DNA from: Haematobacter genomosp. 1
Lineage (GTDB): Bacteria; Pseudomonadota; Alphaproteobacteria; Rhodobacterales; Rhodobacteraceae
DNA length: 64,000 bases
Reading direction: 5' to 3'
Assembly (NCBI RefSeq): GCF_002196855.1
Contig: NZ_NIPW01000010.1
Coordinates: 310,001-374,000 of the forward strand
The notes beneath the pieces are model-generated. The model did not search any database, was not told where the DNA came from, and was given only the letters and a program-made list of their open reading frames with translations. Positions 18,176 through 27,793 of the stretch are shown here, piece after piece. Within the stretch, counting starts at the first letter, position 1. Each line of letters starts with the position of its first letter. The translations under genes were made by a program, and so were the position numbers.

Positions 18176-19630
18176 ATGCGCGACATGATCGATTCCGAGA
18201 AACTCGTTACCCATTACGTCGATGGCCACTGGATCGCGCCGCTCTCCACGGAGGCGTTTCCCTTCGAGACGCCGCATGACGCGGCGGTGCGGGGAAGTAT
18301 CATCCTTGCCGGTGCGCAGGATGTGGCGCGCGCGCTCGATGCGGCGCGGCGGGCTTTCGCCGGTTTCTCCCGCACCTCCAAGGCGGAGCGGCTGGCATTG
18401 CTGCGGCGGATTCACGATCTGACGCAGGAGCGTATCGGCGACCTCGCCCAGGCGATTTCCCTGGAAATGGGCGCGCCGATCGACATGGCCCGCAGAGCGC
18501 AGGCGGGGGCGGGCGTCGGTCATGCCGCGGGCTTCATCGAGGCGCTGGAGGGGATGGAGGAGGAGGAACGGCTCACCAACGGCGACCTGCTGATCCGCGC
18601 CCCGGTGGGGATTTCGGGGCTCATCACGCCGTGGAACTGGCCGATCAACCAGATCTCGCTGAAGGTGCTGCCGGTGATCGCGACGGGCGGCACCTGCGTG
18701 CTGAAGCCGTCTGAATACACGCCGCTTTCCGCCATCGTCTATATGGAGATCCTCGACGCGGCAGGGGTGCCTGCGGGCGTGGTCAACATGGTGCAGGGGA
18801 ACGGGCCGGGAGCGGGCGTCGCGCTTTCCACGGACCCGTTGGTGAGCCATGTCTCCTTCACCGGCTCCACGCGGGCGGGGCGGGCCGTCGCCCATGCCGC
18901 GGCGGAGGACATCCGGCGCATCACGCTGGAACTCGGGGGCAAGTCGGCGAACCTCGTCTTTGCCGATTGCGGATCGGACCTCGAGCAGCGCGTGCGCGAC
19001 AGCGTGGCGGAATGCTTCCTGAACTCCGGCCAGTCCTGCGATGCTCCGACACGGATGCTGGTGGAGCGGGGCGTCTATGACCGGGTGGTGGAGATCGCGG
19101 CCGATGCGGCGGCGAACACCGCGCTCGGCCTGCCCTCGGAACCGGGCGATCACATCGGCCCGCTGGTCAACGCCACGCAGTTCGAGCGGGTGCAGGACCT
19201 GATAGCCGCCGGTGTGTCGGAGGGCGCGCGGGTCGTGGCGGGCGGGCCAGGCCTCGCGCCCGGTTTCAATGCGGGCTACTGGGTCCGGCCCACGGTTTTT
19301 GCCGACGTGAGCCCTGACATGCGGATCGCGCGGGAGGAGATTTTCGGCCCCGTCCTTTCCATCCTCCCGGTGGACGGGGAGGCGGAGGCCATCCGCATCG
19401 CCAACGATTCGCCCTATGGCCTCGCCGCCTATGTGCAGACCGGCGATATGGAGCGGGCCGGACGGGTCGGCCGCGCGCTCGACGCGGGGGCGATCCATGT
19501 GAACGGCACGGGCATGGGCTGGGGCTCTCCCTTCGGCGGCTGGAAGCAATCGGGCCTCGGGCGGGAGGGCGGCAGGCTCGGCATCGAAGCGTTCCAGGAG
19601 GTCAAGACCCTGCATCTGCCGCAGGGCTGA
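18176..19630 (+). CDS. NAD(P)-dependent aldehyde dehydrogenase
   Basis: A 484-residue ALDH-superfamily enzyme of normal length. The general-base Glu252 lies in TLELGGKSA and the nucleophile Cys288 in NSGQSCDAP; the Rossmann segment has VSFTGSTRAGRAV and the C-terminus SPFGGWKQSGLGREGG. ATG 18176 is chosen for GGCGGAGGT five bases upstream. Upstream of, but 502 bases from, a polyamine-type importer; an aminoaldehyde or betaine-aldehyde substrate would fit, but only context supports that. Confidence 0.9.
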   Translation: MRDMIDSEKLVTHYVDGHWIAPLSTEAFPFETPHDAAVRGSIILAGAQDVARALDAARRAFAGFSRTSKAERLALLRRIHDLTQERIGDLAQAISLEMGAPIDMARRAQAGAGVGHAAGFIEALEGMEEEERLTNGDLLIRAPVGISGLITPWNWPINQISLKVLPVIATGGTCVLKPSEYTPLSAIVYMEILDAAGVPAGVVNMVQGNGPGAGVALSTDPLVSHVSFTGSTRAGRAVAHAAAEDIRRITLELGGKSANLVFADCGSDLEQRVRDSVAECFLNSGQSCDAPTRMLVERGVYDRVVEIAADAAANTALGLPSEPGDHIGPLVNATQFERVQDLIAAGVSEGARVVAGGPGLAPGFNAGYWVRPTVFADVSPDMRIAREEIFGPVLSILPVDGEAEAIRIANDSPYGLAAYVQTGDMERAGRVGRALDAGAIHVNGTGMGWGSPFGGWKQSGLGREGGRLGIEAFQEVKTLHLPQG

Positions 19631-20132
19631 CAGCACCGCGCCCGGGTTGCACCCGCGGCTGGGGCCGTTTCGCGCGCTCGGACCGGTGGGAGCCTCTGCC
19701 GCCCGTTTCCGCCGAATGGCGGGGCGGCCACGCCCCCGGGACGCGTGTCTGGGGCTATGCGCAAGCTCGGGATCATGAGCAGGCACAGCAGGCCGGGAGA
19801 TGCGCCCGGCGCATGTGATGCCTCCATCACCACGGCCATCGCGCGCGAAACCTGCGATATGTCAGCAAGAGGCATATCCACGGTTGCCGCCCACCCGGAG
19901 ACGCGTCATGCAGTGGCGCCGCATCACATCTGGCTCGCCCCGCGACACGGATATCCCGCCGCATATCCGCCGCTCCCGCCCGACCGGGGGCGCGCCTGCA
20001 TGTGCCTTCGGATTGAGCAGCGGATGAAGAAAACGCCACCGGGGCGCAATGCCGCGCGGGAGCAGGCTTTTCTCCGGCGGTGGTTTCTGCCTAAATCGCC
20101 GGAAGGACCGGAAACGGCGCAGGGACAATGGG
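19631..20132. other. 502-base gap without a convincing gene
   Basis: No open frame here has credible coding character, start signal or recognisable motif on either strand. A binding-protein gene would be expected in front of the permease-permease-ATPase set, and no remnant of one was recognised. A weak stem CGGGT-TGC-ACCCG lies just after the dehydrogenase stop. The gap presumably holds the promoter of the importer. Confidence 0.5.
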
Positions 20133-21014
20133 ATGGCCAACAGGGTGAACCGCTTCAGCGAACCCGAAGTGAAGAGCGGCTATGCGCTGATTGCGCCGCC
20201 GTTCATCTACTCGGTGCTGCTTCTGGCGGTGCCGGTCGGGCTGATCGTGCTCTACAGTTTCTGGACGGACGGCTATCTGGAGATCATCAAGACCTTCACG
20301 ATGGAGAACTATATCGCCGCCTGGACGGATCCGCTCTATCGGCAGGTCATGCTCCGCTCCCTCGGTGTCGCGGCGATGGTGACGCTGGTGACGGTGGTGC
20401 TGGCCTATCCGGTGGCATATTACGTGTCCTTCCACGTCAGCGGCTCCAGGAAAGCGCTGTGGCTTTTCCTCATCACCATCCCCTTCTGGACGAGCTACCT
20501 GATCCGGGTTTTCCTCTGGAAGGTGATCCTTGGCTACAATGGCGTGCTGAACACCGGGCTGATGAAGCTCCGCCTGATTGATGAGCCGCTCACCTTCCTG
20601 CTCTACAATGTGAATTCGGTGGTCATCACGCTGGCCCATGCCTATGCGCCCTTCGCGATCCTGCCGATCTTCGTGGCGCTGGAGAAGATCGACCGCTCGC
20701 TGCTGGAGGCATCCCAGGATCTGGGGGAGGGCAAGGTGATGTCCTTCTTCCGGGTGACGCTGCCGCTTTCCATGACGGGGGTGATCGCTGCGGTGATGAT
20801 CGTGTTCATCCCCACCATCGGGGATTACGTGACGCCGAACCTCGTCGGGGGGCCGCAGGGGCAGATGATCGCCAACGTCATCCAGCTTCAATACATGCGG
20901 CTCGACAACTATCCGCTGGGATCGGCGCTGGCCGTCTCCGCCATGCTGATCGTCGCGGCGGTGTCGCTGGTGTTCCTGTTCCTCAACCGCCGCTTCCTGA
21001 AGGGGTCGAAATGA
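20133..21014 (+). CDS. Polyamine-type ABC importer permease, PotB type
   Basis: A 293-residue inner-membrane permease with six helices and the coupling loop EASQDLGEGKVMSFFRVTLPLSMTG. ATG 20133 has CAGGGACA upstream. The stop overlaps the next permease start by four bases. It closely parallels the permease at 10957 in layout but is distinct in sequence, so the two importers are separate systems of one superfamily. Confidence 0.9.
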   Translation: MANRVNRFSEPEVKSGYALIAPPFIYSVLLLAVPVGLIVLYSFWTDGYLEIIKTFTMENYIAAWTDPLYRQVMLRSLGVAAMVTLVTVVLAYPVAYYVSFHVSGSRKALWLFLITIPFWTSYLIRVFLWKVILGYNGVLNTGLMKLRLIDEPLTFLLYNVNSVVITLAHAYAPFAILPIFVALEKIDRSLLEASQDLGEGKVMSFFRVTLPLSMTGVIAAVMIVFIPTIGDYVTPNLVGGPQGQMIANVIQLQYMRLDNYPLGSALAVSAMLIVAAVSLVFLFLNRRFLKGSK

Positions 21015-21817
21015 AAGCGGGCGGCCTGCGTATCTACGCCTATCTCTACCTGCTGTTTCTGTACGCGCCGATCATTCTGCTGCCGCTGTTCGCCTTCAAC
21101 GACGGCACGATCATCGCCTTTCCGCTGAACGGCTTCACGACGAAATGGTTTGATGAGCTGTGGACCATTCCCGCGCTGCATCAGGCCGTCAAGAACAGCC
21201 TCATCATCGCGATTTCCTCGGCGGTGTTCTCCACCATGCTCGGCATCTTCGCAGCGCGCGCCATCACGCGCTACGACTTCCCCGGCAAGGCGGCGATGAG
21301 CGGGCTGATCATGCTGCCGCTGGTGCTGCCGGAGGTGATCGTGGCGGTGTCGCTGCTGGTCGTGCTGCTGGCCATGGGCATCCCGCTGGCCTTCTGGACG
21401 GTGATCTTCGGACATGTGCTGATCTGCACGCCCTATGCGGTGGCGATCCTGTCCTCGGCCTTCTCCTCGCTCGACCGTTCGCTGGAGGAGGCGTCCATTG
21501 ATCTGGGCGAGACGCGGATGTCCACCTTCCGCCTCGTCACGCTCCCGCTGGTGGCGCCGGGGATCGTCTCGTCGCTGCTGATCGGCTTCACCATCTCGCT
21601 CGACGAATTCATCATCGCCTACTTTCTCACCGGATCGCAGCCGACGCTGCCGGTCTATATCTTCTCCCAGTTCCGCTTCCCGGCGAAGGTGCCGGTGGTC
21701 ATGGCGCTGGGGACAATTCTCGTCATCCTGTCCGTCGTGCTCCTGACCCTCGCCGAGATGTTCCGCCGGCGCGGTGTCCGGCGGCGCGGCGGGGTCGATA
21801 CCGGAGGCTTCCTGTGA
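21011..21817 (+). CDS. Polyamine-type ABC importer permease, PotC type
   Basis: A 268-residue permease of usual PotC length, six helices, EAA loop EEASIDLGETRMSTFRLVTLPLVAPG. ATGA overlap with the upstream permease and GTGA overlap with the downstream ATPase show tight translational coupling. Forms the heteromeric channel with the preceding gene product. Confidence 0.91.
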   Translation: MKAGGLRIYAYLYLLFLYAPIILLPLFAFNDGTIIAFPLNGFTTKWFDELWTIPALHQAVKNSLIIAISSAVFSTMLGIFAARAITRYDFPGKAAMSGLIMLPLVLPEVIVAVSLLVVLLAMGIPLAFWTVIFGHVLICTPYAVAILSSAFSSLDRSLEEASIDLGETRMSTFRLVTLPLVAPGIVSSLLIGFTISLDEFIIAYFLTGSQPTLPVYIFSQFRFPAKVPVVMALGTILVILSVVLLTLAEMFRRRGVRRRGGVDTGGFL

Positions 21818-22968
21818 CGCTCTCGCCCGCTCCCACCTCCCGCACCCCCCGTCCGGGGCAGCGTGTGCAGCCTTCCGGCCGCCCGATCATCGAGTTGAGG
21901 GACGTCCAGAAATACTACGGCGATTACCACGCCCTCCGCGGCATCACCGCCGATATCCGGCAGGGGGAGTTCTTCTCGCTGCTCGGCCCGTCCGGTTGCG
22001 GCAAGACGACCCTGCTCCGCACCATTGCGGGGTTCGAGGACTTGTCCTCCGGCACCGTTCTGATCGACGGCAAGGACATGGCGGCCGTCCCCGCCAACCG
22101 GCGGCCCACCAACATGGTGTTCCAGTCCTATGCGATCTTTCCCCATCTTTCTGTGGAGGAGAACGTGGGCTTCGGCCTCCGTCGCGATCCTGGCACGAAG
22201 GAGGAGAAATTGCGTCGGGTGGGCGAGGCGCTGGAGATGGTCGGGCTTTCCGGCTACGGCAAACGGGCGGCGCATGCGCTCTCGGGCGGGCAGCGGCAGC
22301 GGGTGGCGCTGGCGCGCGCGCTCATCCTGAAGCCCAAGGTTTTGCTCTTGGACGAGCCGCTCTCCGCGCTCGACAAGAAGATGCGGGAGCAGATGCAGGT
22401 CGAACTCATCAAACTCCAGCGGCAAGTGGGGATCACCTTCATCCTCGTCACCCACGATCAGGAGGAGGCGCTGGTCATGTCCGACCGCATCGCCGTGATG
22501 TTCGAGGGGCAGATCGCGCAGATGGACGACCCCGAAGTGCTCTACCGGCGACCGAAGACCCGCGCCGTGGCGGATTTCATCGGCATGATGAACTTCCTGC
22601 CCGCGGAGGTGCTGTCCGATAGCGGGGGCCGGGCGGAGGTACAGTCACCGGGGCTTGGCCGGTTCACGCTGGAGGATGCACAGGCGCCGGGTGGCGTGCG
22701 GGTCGGCGCGGCCAGCATCGGCATCCGGCCGGAATCCATGTCGCTGATCTATGGCGACGAGGCGATCAATCCGGCCCAGCAGGTTTCCGAAGGCGTGGTG
22801 GACGAGGTCGTCTATTACGGTGATATGACCTATTACGACGTGCGTCTGGACGGGTTGGAGGAGCCGGTTCGCCTGTCGATGAAGAACCTGATCTCCCGTC
22901 CCGTGCTGGACCGCGGCGTGCGGACGCGGGTCGCCTGGGATCCGCGGTCCGCCGTGCTCTTCGTCTGA
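21814..22968 (+). CDS. Polyamine-type ABC importer ATPase, PotA type
   Basis: A 384-residue ATPase with Walker A GPSGCGKTT, Q-loop FQSYAIFPHLSV, signature LSGGQRQRVALARAL, Walker B VLLLDEPLSALD and switch VTHDQEEALVMSD, plus a full TOBE domain (about 290-384) as in PotA. GTG 21814 overlaps the permease stop. The cassette has no binding protein within the window; one may be encoded elsewhere or be shared. The gene ends two bases before the convergent acetyltransferase. Confidence 0.92.
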   Translation: MTLSPAPTSRTPRPGQRVQPSGRPIIELRDVQKYYGDYHALRGITADIRQGEFFSLLGPSGCGKTTLLRTIAGFEDLSSGTVLIDGKDMAAVPANRRPTNMVFQSYAIFPHLSVEENVGFGLRRDPGTKEEKLRRVGEALEMVGLSGYGKRAAHALSGGQRQRVALARALILKPKVLLLDEPLSALDKKMREQMQVELIKLQRQVGITFILVTHDQEEALVMSDRIAVMFEGQIAQMDDPEVLYRRPKTRAVADFIGMMNFLPAEVLSDSGGRAEVQSPGLGRFTLEDAQAPGGVRVGAASIGIRPESMSLIYGDEAINPAQQVSEGVVDEVVYYGDMTYYDVRLDGLEEPVRLSMKNLISRPVLDRGVRTRVAWDPRSAVLFV

Positions 22969-22970
22969 GA

Positions 22971-23381
22971 TCAGGGCAGCAGGATCGCCATGCCGATGGA
23001 CGCGGGCGCCACCGGCGCAAAGCCGTATTGCGCGTAGAGGTGGCGCGCCTCGCCATCGGCGATGAGGCTGACATAGGCACCGGGGGCCAGTTCCTTCAGG
23101 CGTGTCATGATCCGCGCCATGATCGCCTTGCCGAGCCCCTGGCCCTGATGACCCGGCTCCACCGCTATATCGACGATCTGGAACACGGTTCCCCCGTCAC
23201 CGATCACCCGGCCCATGCCGACGGTGCGCCCGGCCTCCATCACGCAGACCCCGAGGACGGAATTCGGCAGGCCGATCCGTGCGGCGGCAAGCGACTTCGG
23301 TGAGAGGCCGGAAACCTCGCGCAGACGGCAGAAGTCCTCCGCCGTGGGCAGGCTGTCGAGCAGGGTGTAGCGGTCGTTCAT
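22971..23381 (-). CDS. GNAT-family N-acetyltransferase
   Basis: A 136-residue single-domain GNAT protein. The acetyl-CoA-binding motif A is VDIAVEPGHQGQGLGKAIM (about 70-88) and motif B ends in ARHLYAQYGFAP. Acceptor substrate unknown; could be a small molecule or protein. Nine bases downstream of a TetR gene on the same strand, so possibly cotranscribed with it and PPK2. Confidence 0.85.
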   Translation of the reverse strand: MNDRYTLLDSLPTAEDFCRLREVSGLSPKSLAAARIGLPNSVLGVCVMEAGRTVGMGRVIGDGGTVFQIVDIAVEPGHQGQGLGKAIMARIMTRLKELAPGAYVSLIADGEARHLYAQYGFAPVAPASIGMAILLP

Positions 23382-23390
23382 GGTCTCACC

Positions 23391-24005
23391 TCAGTTATCG
23401 GGCGGCAGCAGGCCAAGCCCGCGAAGATAGATGCCGATCCCCGCTTCCAGGAGTTCCTCCGGCGGGAAGGGGGATCGGGCACCCGGCGCACCCCGGCCGT
23501 AAAGCTCCACCACGCCATGGCTCATCGCCCAGATATGCGCGCTGAACATGGAGGCGGGCGGGCGTTTCTCGGGGGGGATGTTTTCCGAAAGCCGCACTGC
23601 GGCCCGCTCCAGCACGCCCCGCGCGCGCGCCGCCGCGTCGGCAAGGCCGGGCGAGATGTTGGGGGAAATCCCGCTTTCGAACATGGCGATGTAGTGGCCG
23701 GGAAACTTGCGGGCAAAGGCGATGTAGGCGCGCCCCGTCGCCTCGAAGGCCGCGAGCGCCGTCGGCCCGCTGTCAAAGGCGAATTCCATCAGGTCGGCGA
23801 AGATTTCGTACCCATGCCGCGCGCATTCAGCGATCAGGTCGTCGCGCCCCGCAAAATGCCGATAGACCGCCGCAGGCGTCACACCGGCAGCCTTCGCGGC
23901 TTCCGACAGGGTGAAGCCCTGCGGTCCCTTCTCCTCTATCAGCTTCAGCGCCGCATCGACCAGCGCCTGACGGAGGTTGCCGTGATGATAGCCGCGCTTA
24001 AGCAT
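23391..24005 (-). CDS. TetR-family transcriptional regulator
   Basis: A 204-residue TetR/AcrR-like repressor. The N-terminus [21 protein letters not shown] and the helix-turn-helix [21 protein letters not shown] (about 34-54) are typical, followed by a helical ligand domain with the TetR_C-type segment [15 protein letters not shown] 24005 is chosen; a TTG at 24017 is possible. It overlaps the 3' end of the PPK2 gene by eight bases. Targets unknown; autoregulation or control of the ppk2 cluster is plausible. Confidence 0.85.
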   Translation of the reverse strand: MLKRGYHHGNLRQALVDAALKLIEEKGPQGFTLSEAAKAAGVTPAAVYRHFAGRDDLIAECARHGYEIFADLMEFAFDSGPTALAAFEATGRAYIAFARKFPGHYIAMFESGISPNISPGLADAAARARGVLERAAVRLSENIPPEKRPPASMFSAHIWAMSHGVVELYGRGAPGARSPFPPEELLEAGIGIYLRGLGLLPPDN

Positions 24006-24879
24006 CCAGCATGTCAAGCCCGCCGCAAATCTTCGGGTCGGGCTGGCCGATGGCCTTCTTGTCGCGCCCCTCGTAGTCGAGGCTGAGCAGGATGGACTGA
24101 ACCACCGCGATCCGCTCCCGCCGCTTGTCGTCGGAGCGCACGATGGTCCAGGGCGCGAAGTCGGTATGGCTGGTGATCAGCGTCTCGCGGATGGCGGCGC
24201 TGTAATCATCCCAGCGTTTCAGCCCCTCGACGTCGATATTGGAGAGCTTCCACTGCTTGAGCGGATCCTGTTCGCGCTGGAGAAACCGGCGGAGCTGCTC
24301 GGCTCGTCCCACGCTCAGCCAGACCTTCACGAAGGTGATCCCCTCGCTGACGATCATCTGCTCGAACGGCGGGAGCTGGCGGAAGAACTGGGCGCGCTCC
24401 ATGTCGGTGCAGAAACCGAAGACCTTCTCCACCACGCCCCGGTTGTACCAGCTCCGGTCAAAGAGCATGATCTCTCCGGCGGCGGGCAGGTGCTGCACAT
24501 AGCGCTGGAAATACCACTGCGTCGCCTCGCGGTCGGAGGGTTTGGACAGCGCGACGGTATGGGCCACGCGCGGGTTCATGTTCTCCGTCACCGCCGCGAT
24601 GGTGCCGCCCTTGCCGGCGGCATCCCGCCCCTCGAACAGGATCATGAGCCGTGACCCCTTGCGCCGCACATGCGAGACGAGCTTCGCCAGCTCTATCTGA
24701 AGCGGCTCCATCAGCGCGTCGTATTCGTCCCGGGAAAGCTCGGTGGGATAGGGATAGTCCTTGGCAAGGACATCCTTCTTGCCCGCTTTCTTGATCGCCT
24801 CGCGGACCTCCTTTGGAGCATCCTTTTCGTAGTAGGCAGAAATAGCACCATCGAATGGCAGCTTGTTTTTGTCAGTCAT
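23998..24879 (-). CDS. ppk2: Polyphosphate kinase 2 (PPK2 family)
   Basis: A 293-residue PPK2 that transfers phosphate between polyphosphate and nucleoside diphosphates. The P-loop [14 protein letters not shown], the NPR segment ([13 protein letters not shown]), the lid motif and the Walker B-like [19 protein letters not shown] are all present; length and motifs fit class I enzymes (nucleoside diphosphate phosphorylation). First gene of a minus-strand set ppk2-tetR-GNAT. Cytoplasmic; links phosphate storage to nucleotide pools. Confidence 0.93.
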   Translation of the reverse strand: MTDKNKLPFDGAISAYYEKDAPKEVREAIKKAGKKDVLAKDYPYPTELSRDEYDALMEPLQIELAKLVSHVRRKGSRLMILFEGRDAAGKGGTIAAVTENMNPRVAHTVALSKPSDREATQWYFQRYVQHLPAAGEIMLFDRSWYNRGVVEKVFGFCTDMERAQFFRQLPPFEQMIVSEGITFVKVWLSVGRAEQLRRFLQREQDPLKQWKLSNIDVEGLKRWDDYSAAIRETLITSHTDFAPWTIVRSDDKRRERIAVVQSILLSLDYEGRDKKAIGQPDPKICGGLDMLDA

Positions 24880-24926
24880 GGCATTCCCCCGCTATGTCGC
24901 TGGCCCGGACATGCCCACTATCCAGA

Positions 24927-25898
24927 TCATCGCTCCGACGGCAATGGGCGTGCAGCGCCCGCGGAGCGAAGCCGCGCCCGTTGTATCGCGGCGATCACCG
25001 CGTCGGGGTGGGTGTGATGGAGCATGTGCCCGGCATGCGGGATCACGCTCAGCACCGCCGACGGCACATCGATCGCCAGCGCCTCGCCGTTGCGGCGAAC
25101 GGGCACGATGGCATCCGCATCGCCGTGGAGCACCTCCACCGGCAGGATCAGTCCGGGATACCCCTGCCGCAACCGGCGGAGCGCCCGGCTGAGGCCCGCC
25201 ACCTGCCGGGCATTGGCGGTGAAGCTCGCAGGGCGGAGCGTGAGCGCCAGCCCCGCTGTCTGCGCATAATCGCCGGGCGCGAGCTGGGGGGCAAACGCGG
25301 GGCCGAAGGCGGCGCGCATCATGCGCGGCGTGGACCATGCGGTGAAGAACGGCGCGGAAAGCCGACCGGCAAAGGCCGTGGCCAGCAGCCGCGTGGTGAG
25401 CGCGACGGGCCGGGGATACGGGTGAGTCGCCGCGCTGATCGCCACCACAGCCCTGACCCTGCCGGGACGCTGCATCGCCCAGGCAAGCGCCACGGCGCCC
25501 CCGTAGGAATGACCGACCAGGATCGGATTGCGGAGCCCCAGCTTGTCCGCGGCCGCGCTCAGGAACTCAGCCTGTGCCGCGGGATCGGTTTCCCGGTCGA
25601 TCCCGCCTGTCCAGCCGAGAGAGGGTCGGTCGAAAACGGTGACGCGGAACGCATCCACAAGGCGGGGCAACAACGCGGAGAAGTCGCGGTGATTGCCGCT
25701 CGCCCCGTGGATGAGCACCAGGTCCGGCCCATGCCCGCGGGTGACCGCCTCCACCCGTATGCCGTCTATGGTGAGCGGGGGACCGACGGCAGGATACTCC
25801 GCCTCCGCCCGCAGGGTGTTCCGCTTCGCCCGATGGCGGGTGAGGAGCGCGAAGCCCCCGCCTGCCACGAGGGCGATGAGGAGGCTACTGCTCGCCAA
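24927..25898 (-). CDS. Alpha/beta hydrolase with N-terminal membrane anchor
   Basis: A 323-residue alpha/beta-hydrolase. Residues 1-20 form a hydrophobic helix, likely a membrane anchor. Oxyanion region [12 protein letters not shown], nucleophile elbow VGHSYGGAV, acidic residue in [10 protein letters not shown] and catalytic His in [12 protein letters not shown]. Its start overlaps the metA stop by 14 bases, so it is the last gene of an operon with metA. Substrate unknown; an ester or lipid hydrolase or epoxide hydrolase-like role is possible. Confidence 0.85.
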   Translation of the reverse strand: MASSSLLIALVAGGGFALLTRHRAKRNTLRAEAEYPAVGPPLTIDGIRVEAVTRGHGPDLVLIHGASGNHRDFSALLPRLVDAFRVTVFDRPSLGWTGGIDRETDPAAQAEFLSAAADKLGLRNPILVGHSYGGAVALAWAMQRPGRVRAVVAISAATHPYPRPVALTTRLLATAFAGRLSAPFFTAWSTPRMMRAAFGPAFAPQLAPGDYAQTAGLALTLRPASFTANARQVAGLSRALRRLRQGYPGLILPVEVLHGDADAIVPVRRNGEALAIDVPSAVLSVIPHAGHMLHHTHPDAVIAAIQRARLRSAGAARPLPSER

Positions 25899-26811
25899 TC
25901 TCTCTCATGTCATAAGAAGTGGACTGGTAGATTTCGTTGATCCAGTTGCCGTAGAGCAGATGGGCGTGGCTCCGCCAGCGGTTGACAGGCGGGCGGGCGG
26001 GATCGTCGTCGGGGTAATAGTTGAGCGGCACGTTGATGGATTTTCCCTGCACCACATCCCGGTCGTATTCTTCCTTCAGAGTATGAGTATCATACTCGAA
26101 GTGATTGAAGATATAGAGCGCGCGGTGGGCCGGATCCTCCACCAGACAGGGGCCGACCTCATGGGAGCCGAGGAGCGTGACCAGCCCTTCATGCGCGTCG
26201 ATCTCTGCCTGCCGCATCTCTGTCCAGCGGCTGACAGGAATGACGAAGTCGTCGGAAAAGCCGCGGAGATAGGGGGAGGAAGGCGACATGTTGGTGTGAC
26301 GGAAGCATCCGAAGGACTTGGCTGGCAGGAGGTGCTTCTGAACGCCGTGAAAGTGGTTGATCATCGCCATTCCGCCCCAGCATACGCCAAAGGTGGAGTG
26401 GACATTGCGCTGCGTCCAGTCGAAAACCTCGCGCAGTTCATCCCAGTAGGTCACATCTTCGAAGGCCAGATGCTCGATGGGCGCGCCGGTGACGAGCAGG
26501 CCGTCGAACTTCTCGCCCGATGCCTTCACATCCTGAAAGGGGCGGTAGAACTCCTCCATATGCTCGGCGGCGGTGTTCTTCGTCTGATGCTCTGACATGC
26601 GGATGAGGTGCAGGTCGATCTGCAGCGGGGTGGCGCCGATCAGGCGGGCGAACTGGTTCTCCGTCTGGATCTTCTTCGGCATCAGGTTCAGCAGCCCGAT
26701 ACGCAAGGGGCGGATGTCCTGCCGCGCGGCCCGATCGTCCGACATCACCATGACGCCCTCTCGCGACAGGACATCGTAGGCGGGCAGGTTCTCGGGCAGT
26801 TTGATCGGCAT
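25885..26811 (-). CDS. metA: Homoserine O-acyltransferase MetA (predicted acetyl-CoA type)
   Basis: A 308-residue MetA that acylates L-homoserine, the first committed step of methionine synthesis. The nucleophile Cys144 lies in FGVCWGGMA and the His/Glu pair lies further on in YIFNHFEYD. In the acyl-CoA specificity loop the sequence is [13 protein letters not shown]: a glutamate (Glu113) stands where E. coli MetA has glycine (TGAPLG), which in characterised MetA enzymes goes with acetyl-CoA rather than succinyl-CoA. Between a P-loop gene 26 bases upstream and the overlapping hydrolase. The gap is too short for its own riboswitch. Confidence 0.93.
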   Translation of the reverse strand: MPIKLPENLPAYDVLSREGVMVMSDDRAARQDIRPLRIGLLNLMPKKIQTENQFARLIGATPLQIDLHLIRMSEHQTKNTAAEHMEEFYRPFQDVKASGEKFDGLLVTGAPIEHLAFEDVTYWDELREVFDWTQRNVHSTFGVCWGGMAMINHFHGVQKHLLPAKSFGCFRHTNMSPSSPYLRGFSDDFVIPVSRWTEMRQAEIDAHEGLVTLLGSHEVGPCLVEDPAHRALYIFNHFEYDTHTLKEEYDRDVVQGKSINVPLNYYPDDDPARPPVNRWRSHAHLLYGNWINEIYQSTSYDMREIGEQ

Positions 26812-26837
26812 GATGCGGCTCCTTCCAGAGCGGCGAG

Positions 26838-27710
26838 TTATGCTCTCGCGCGTTTGTCCTCAAGTCCTCTCGCGACAAGGGCCGCGAAATCATCGGACGA
26901 TCTCACCCGCGCCACATCCTCCGCATCGAGGCTGATCCCCCAGTTCCGCGCCATGGCGGCATAGCGCGGCTGGCGGTGGGCGAGGGCGCGGGCATAGGTC
27001 CAGCGGACGAAAGCGTCGGGATCGACCTCCGTCTCACCCAGACCGGTATCAGTCAGATAGGTCGCCCAGGCGTCATGCAGGAAGGAGGGCTGGTAATACA
27101 TCGGCTTCGGCGCACGGTCGAAGCGCCGGACGAGTTCCGCGGTATGCGCCTCCGACCCCTTGATCCAGATGAGCAGGGCACGGGAGGCGAGCGCCGTCAG
27201 CACCGTGTCTTCCGGGTCGTCGGGTTCGACGACCTCGCAGATGGATCCGCCGGAGTCACAGACGAAATGCGGATAGCCGTAGATATCCTCTGACCGGTCG
27301 ATGAAGCGCCCGGTATCGAGCAGCGAGGCGATCTCCGCCTCCCGGTGCTGCTCCTGCCGCTTCATGTATTCGGCGAAGGGCAGGCCGCCCTTCTCCGGGT
27401 TGCCGGGTTTGCCGAGATAGGTCGAAAGCGGTGCGAGGTTGTCGAAGGTGATGTTGGAGCCGATGAAGATCGAGTCGCTCATCAGAAGCTCGCGCAGGAA
27501 CGGGTTCCGCATCGCTTCGCGCTTGAAGTTATCGACGATGTATTCGCCCATGTAGCGCGTGCCGATGCGATAATCGACGGAGTAGTGGAACCAGCGCCCA
27601 CTGTCGCGCAGGATGTTGGAAACATGGGTCTTGCCAAGCCCAGACATGCCGAACAGCAGCACCCGTTTCGCAGGCGCGTCGAGCCAGTCGCGGGCGGTGG
27701 CGTGGATCAT
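26838..27710 (-). CDS. P-loop ATPase/kinase-like protein of unknown function
   Basis: A 290-residue protein. A Walker A motif GMSGLGKT lies at 21-28 after a hydrophobic strand VLLF; motifs such as [18 protein letters not shown] and [12 protein letters not shown] follow. It looks like a conserved alphaproteobacterial ATPase without a known role. ATG 27710 has GGAGG four bases upstream; an in-frame ATG at 27755 also exists. First gene of a unit with metA and the hydrolase. The ribosome site lies in the 3' arm of a 10-bp hairpin, so translation may be conditional. I cannot assign a substrate. Confidence 0.75.
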   Translation of the reverse strand: MIHATARDWLDAPAKRVLLFGMSGLGKTHVSNILRDSGRWFHYSVDYRIGTRYMGEYIVDNFKREAMRNPFLRELLMSDSIFIGSNITFDNLAPLSTYLGKPGNPEKGGLPFAEYMKRQEQHREAEIASLLDTGRFIDRSEDIYGYPHFVCDSGGSICEVVEPDDPEDTVLTALASRALLIWIKGSEAHTAELVRRFDRAPKPMYYQPSFLHDAWATYLTDTGLGETEVDPDAFVRWTYARALAHRQPRYAAMARNWGISLDAEDVARVRSSDDFAALVARGLEDKRARA

Positions 27711-27711
27711 G

Positions 27712-27736
27712 ATCCCTCCGGTTTTGCCGGAGGGAT
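27712..27736 (-). promoter_or_regulatory. hairpin sequestering the ribosome binding site
   Basis: On the minus strand ATCCCTCCGG (27736-27727), loop CAAAA, then CCGGAGGGAT (27721-27712): a perfect 10-bp stem ending one base before ATG 27710. The 3' arm contains the Shine-Dalgarno sequence GGAGG, which would be fully base-paired with CCTCC. This is the geometry of an RNA thermometer or other translation switch. There is no T-run, so it is unlikely to be a terminator. Confidence 0.6.
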
Positions 27737-27760
27737 AACCGCTTCGATCCGGCATGGGTA

Positions 27761-27784
27761 GCCCCGTTCGCGCGGGAACGGGGC
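27761..27784 (-). terminator. hairpin after fadL
   Basis: GCCCCGTTC and GAACGGGGC form a perfect 9-bp stem with a six-base loop, ten bases after the fadL stop on the minus strand. It lacks a T-run, so termination may be partial and read-through into the P-loop/metA unit possible. Confidence 0.5.
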
Positions 27785-27793
27785 GGTTGGCAA

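Noticed and set aside
19745-20581. A 278-codon frame spanning the gap before the second importer
   Set aside because: It runs well into the permease in another frame and has no recognisable domain or ribosome site.
26812-26837. A methionine-pathway riboswitch directly upstream of metA
   Set aside because: Only 26 bases separate metA from the preceding gene, too few for a SAM-type aptamer.
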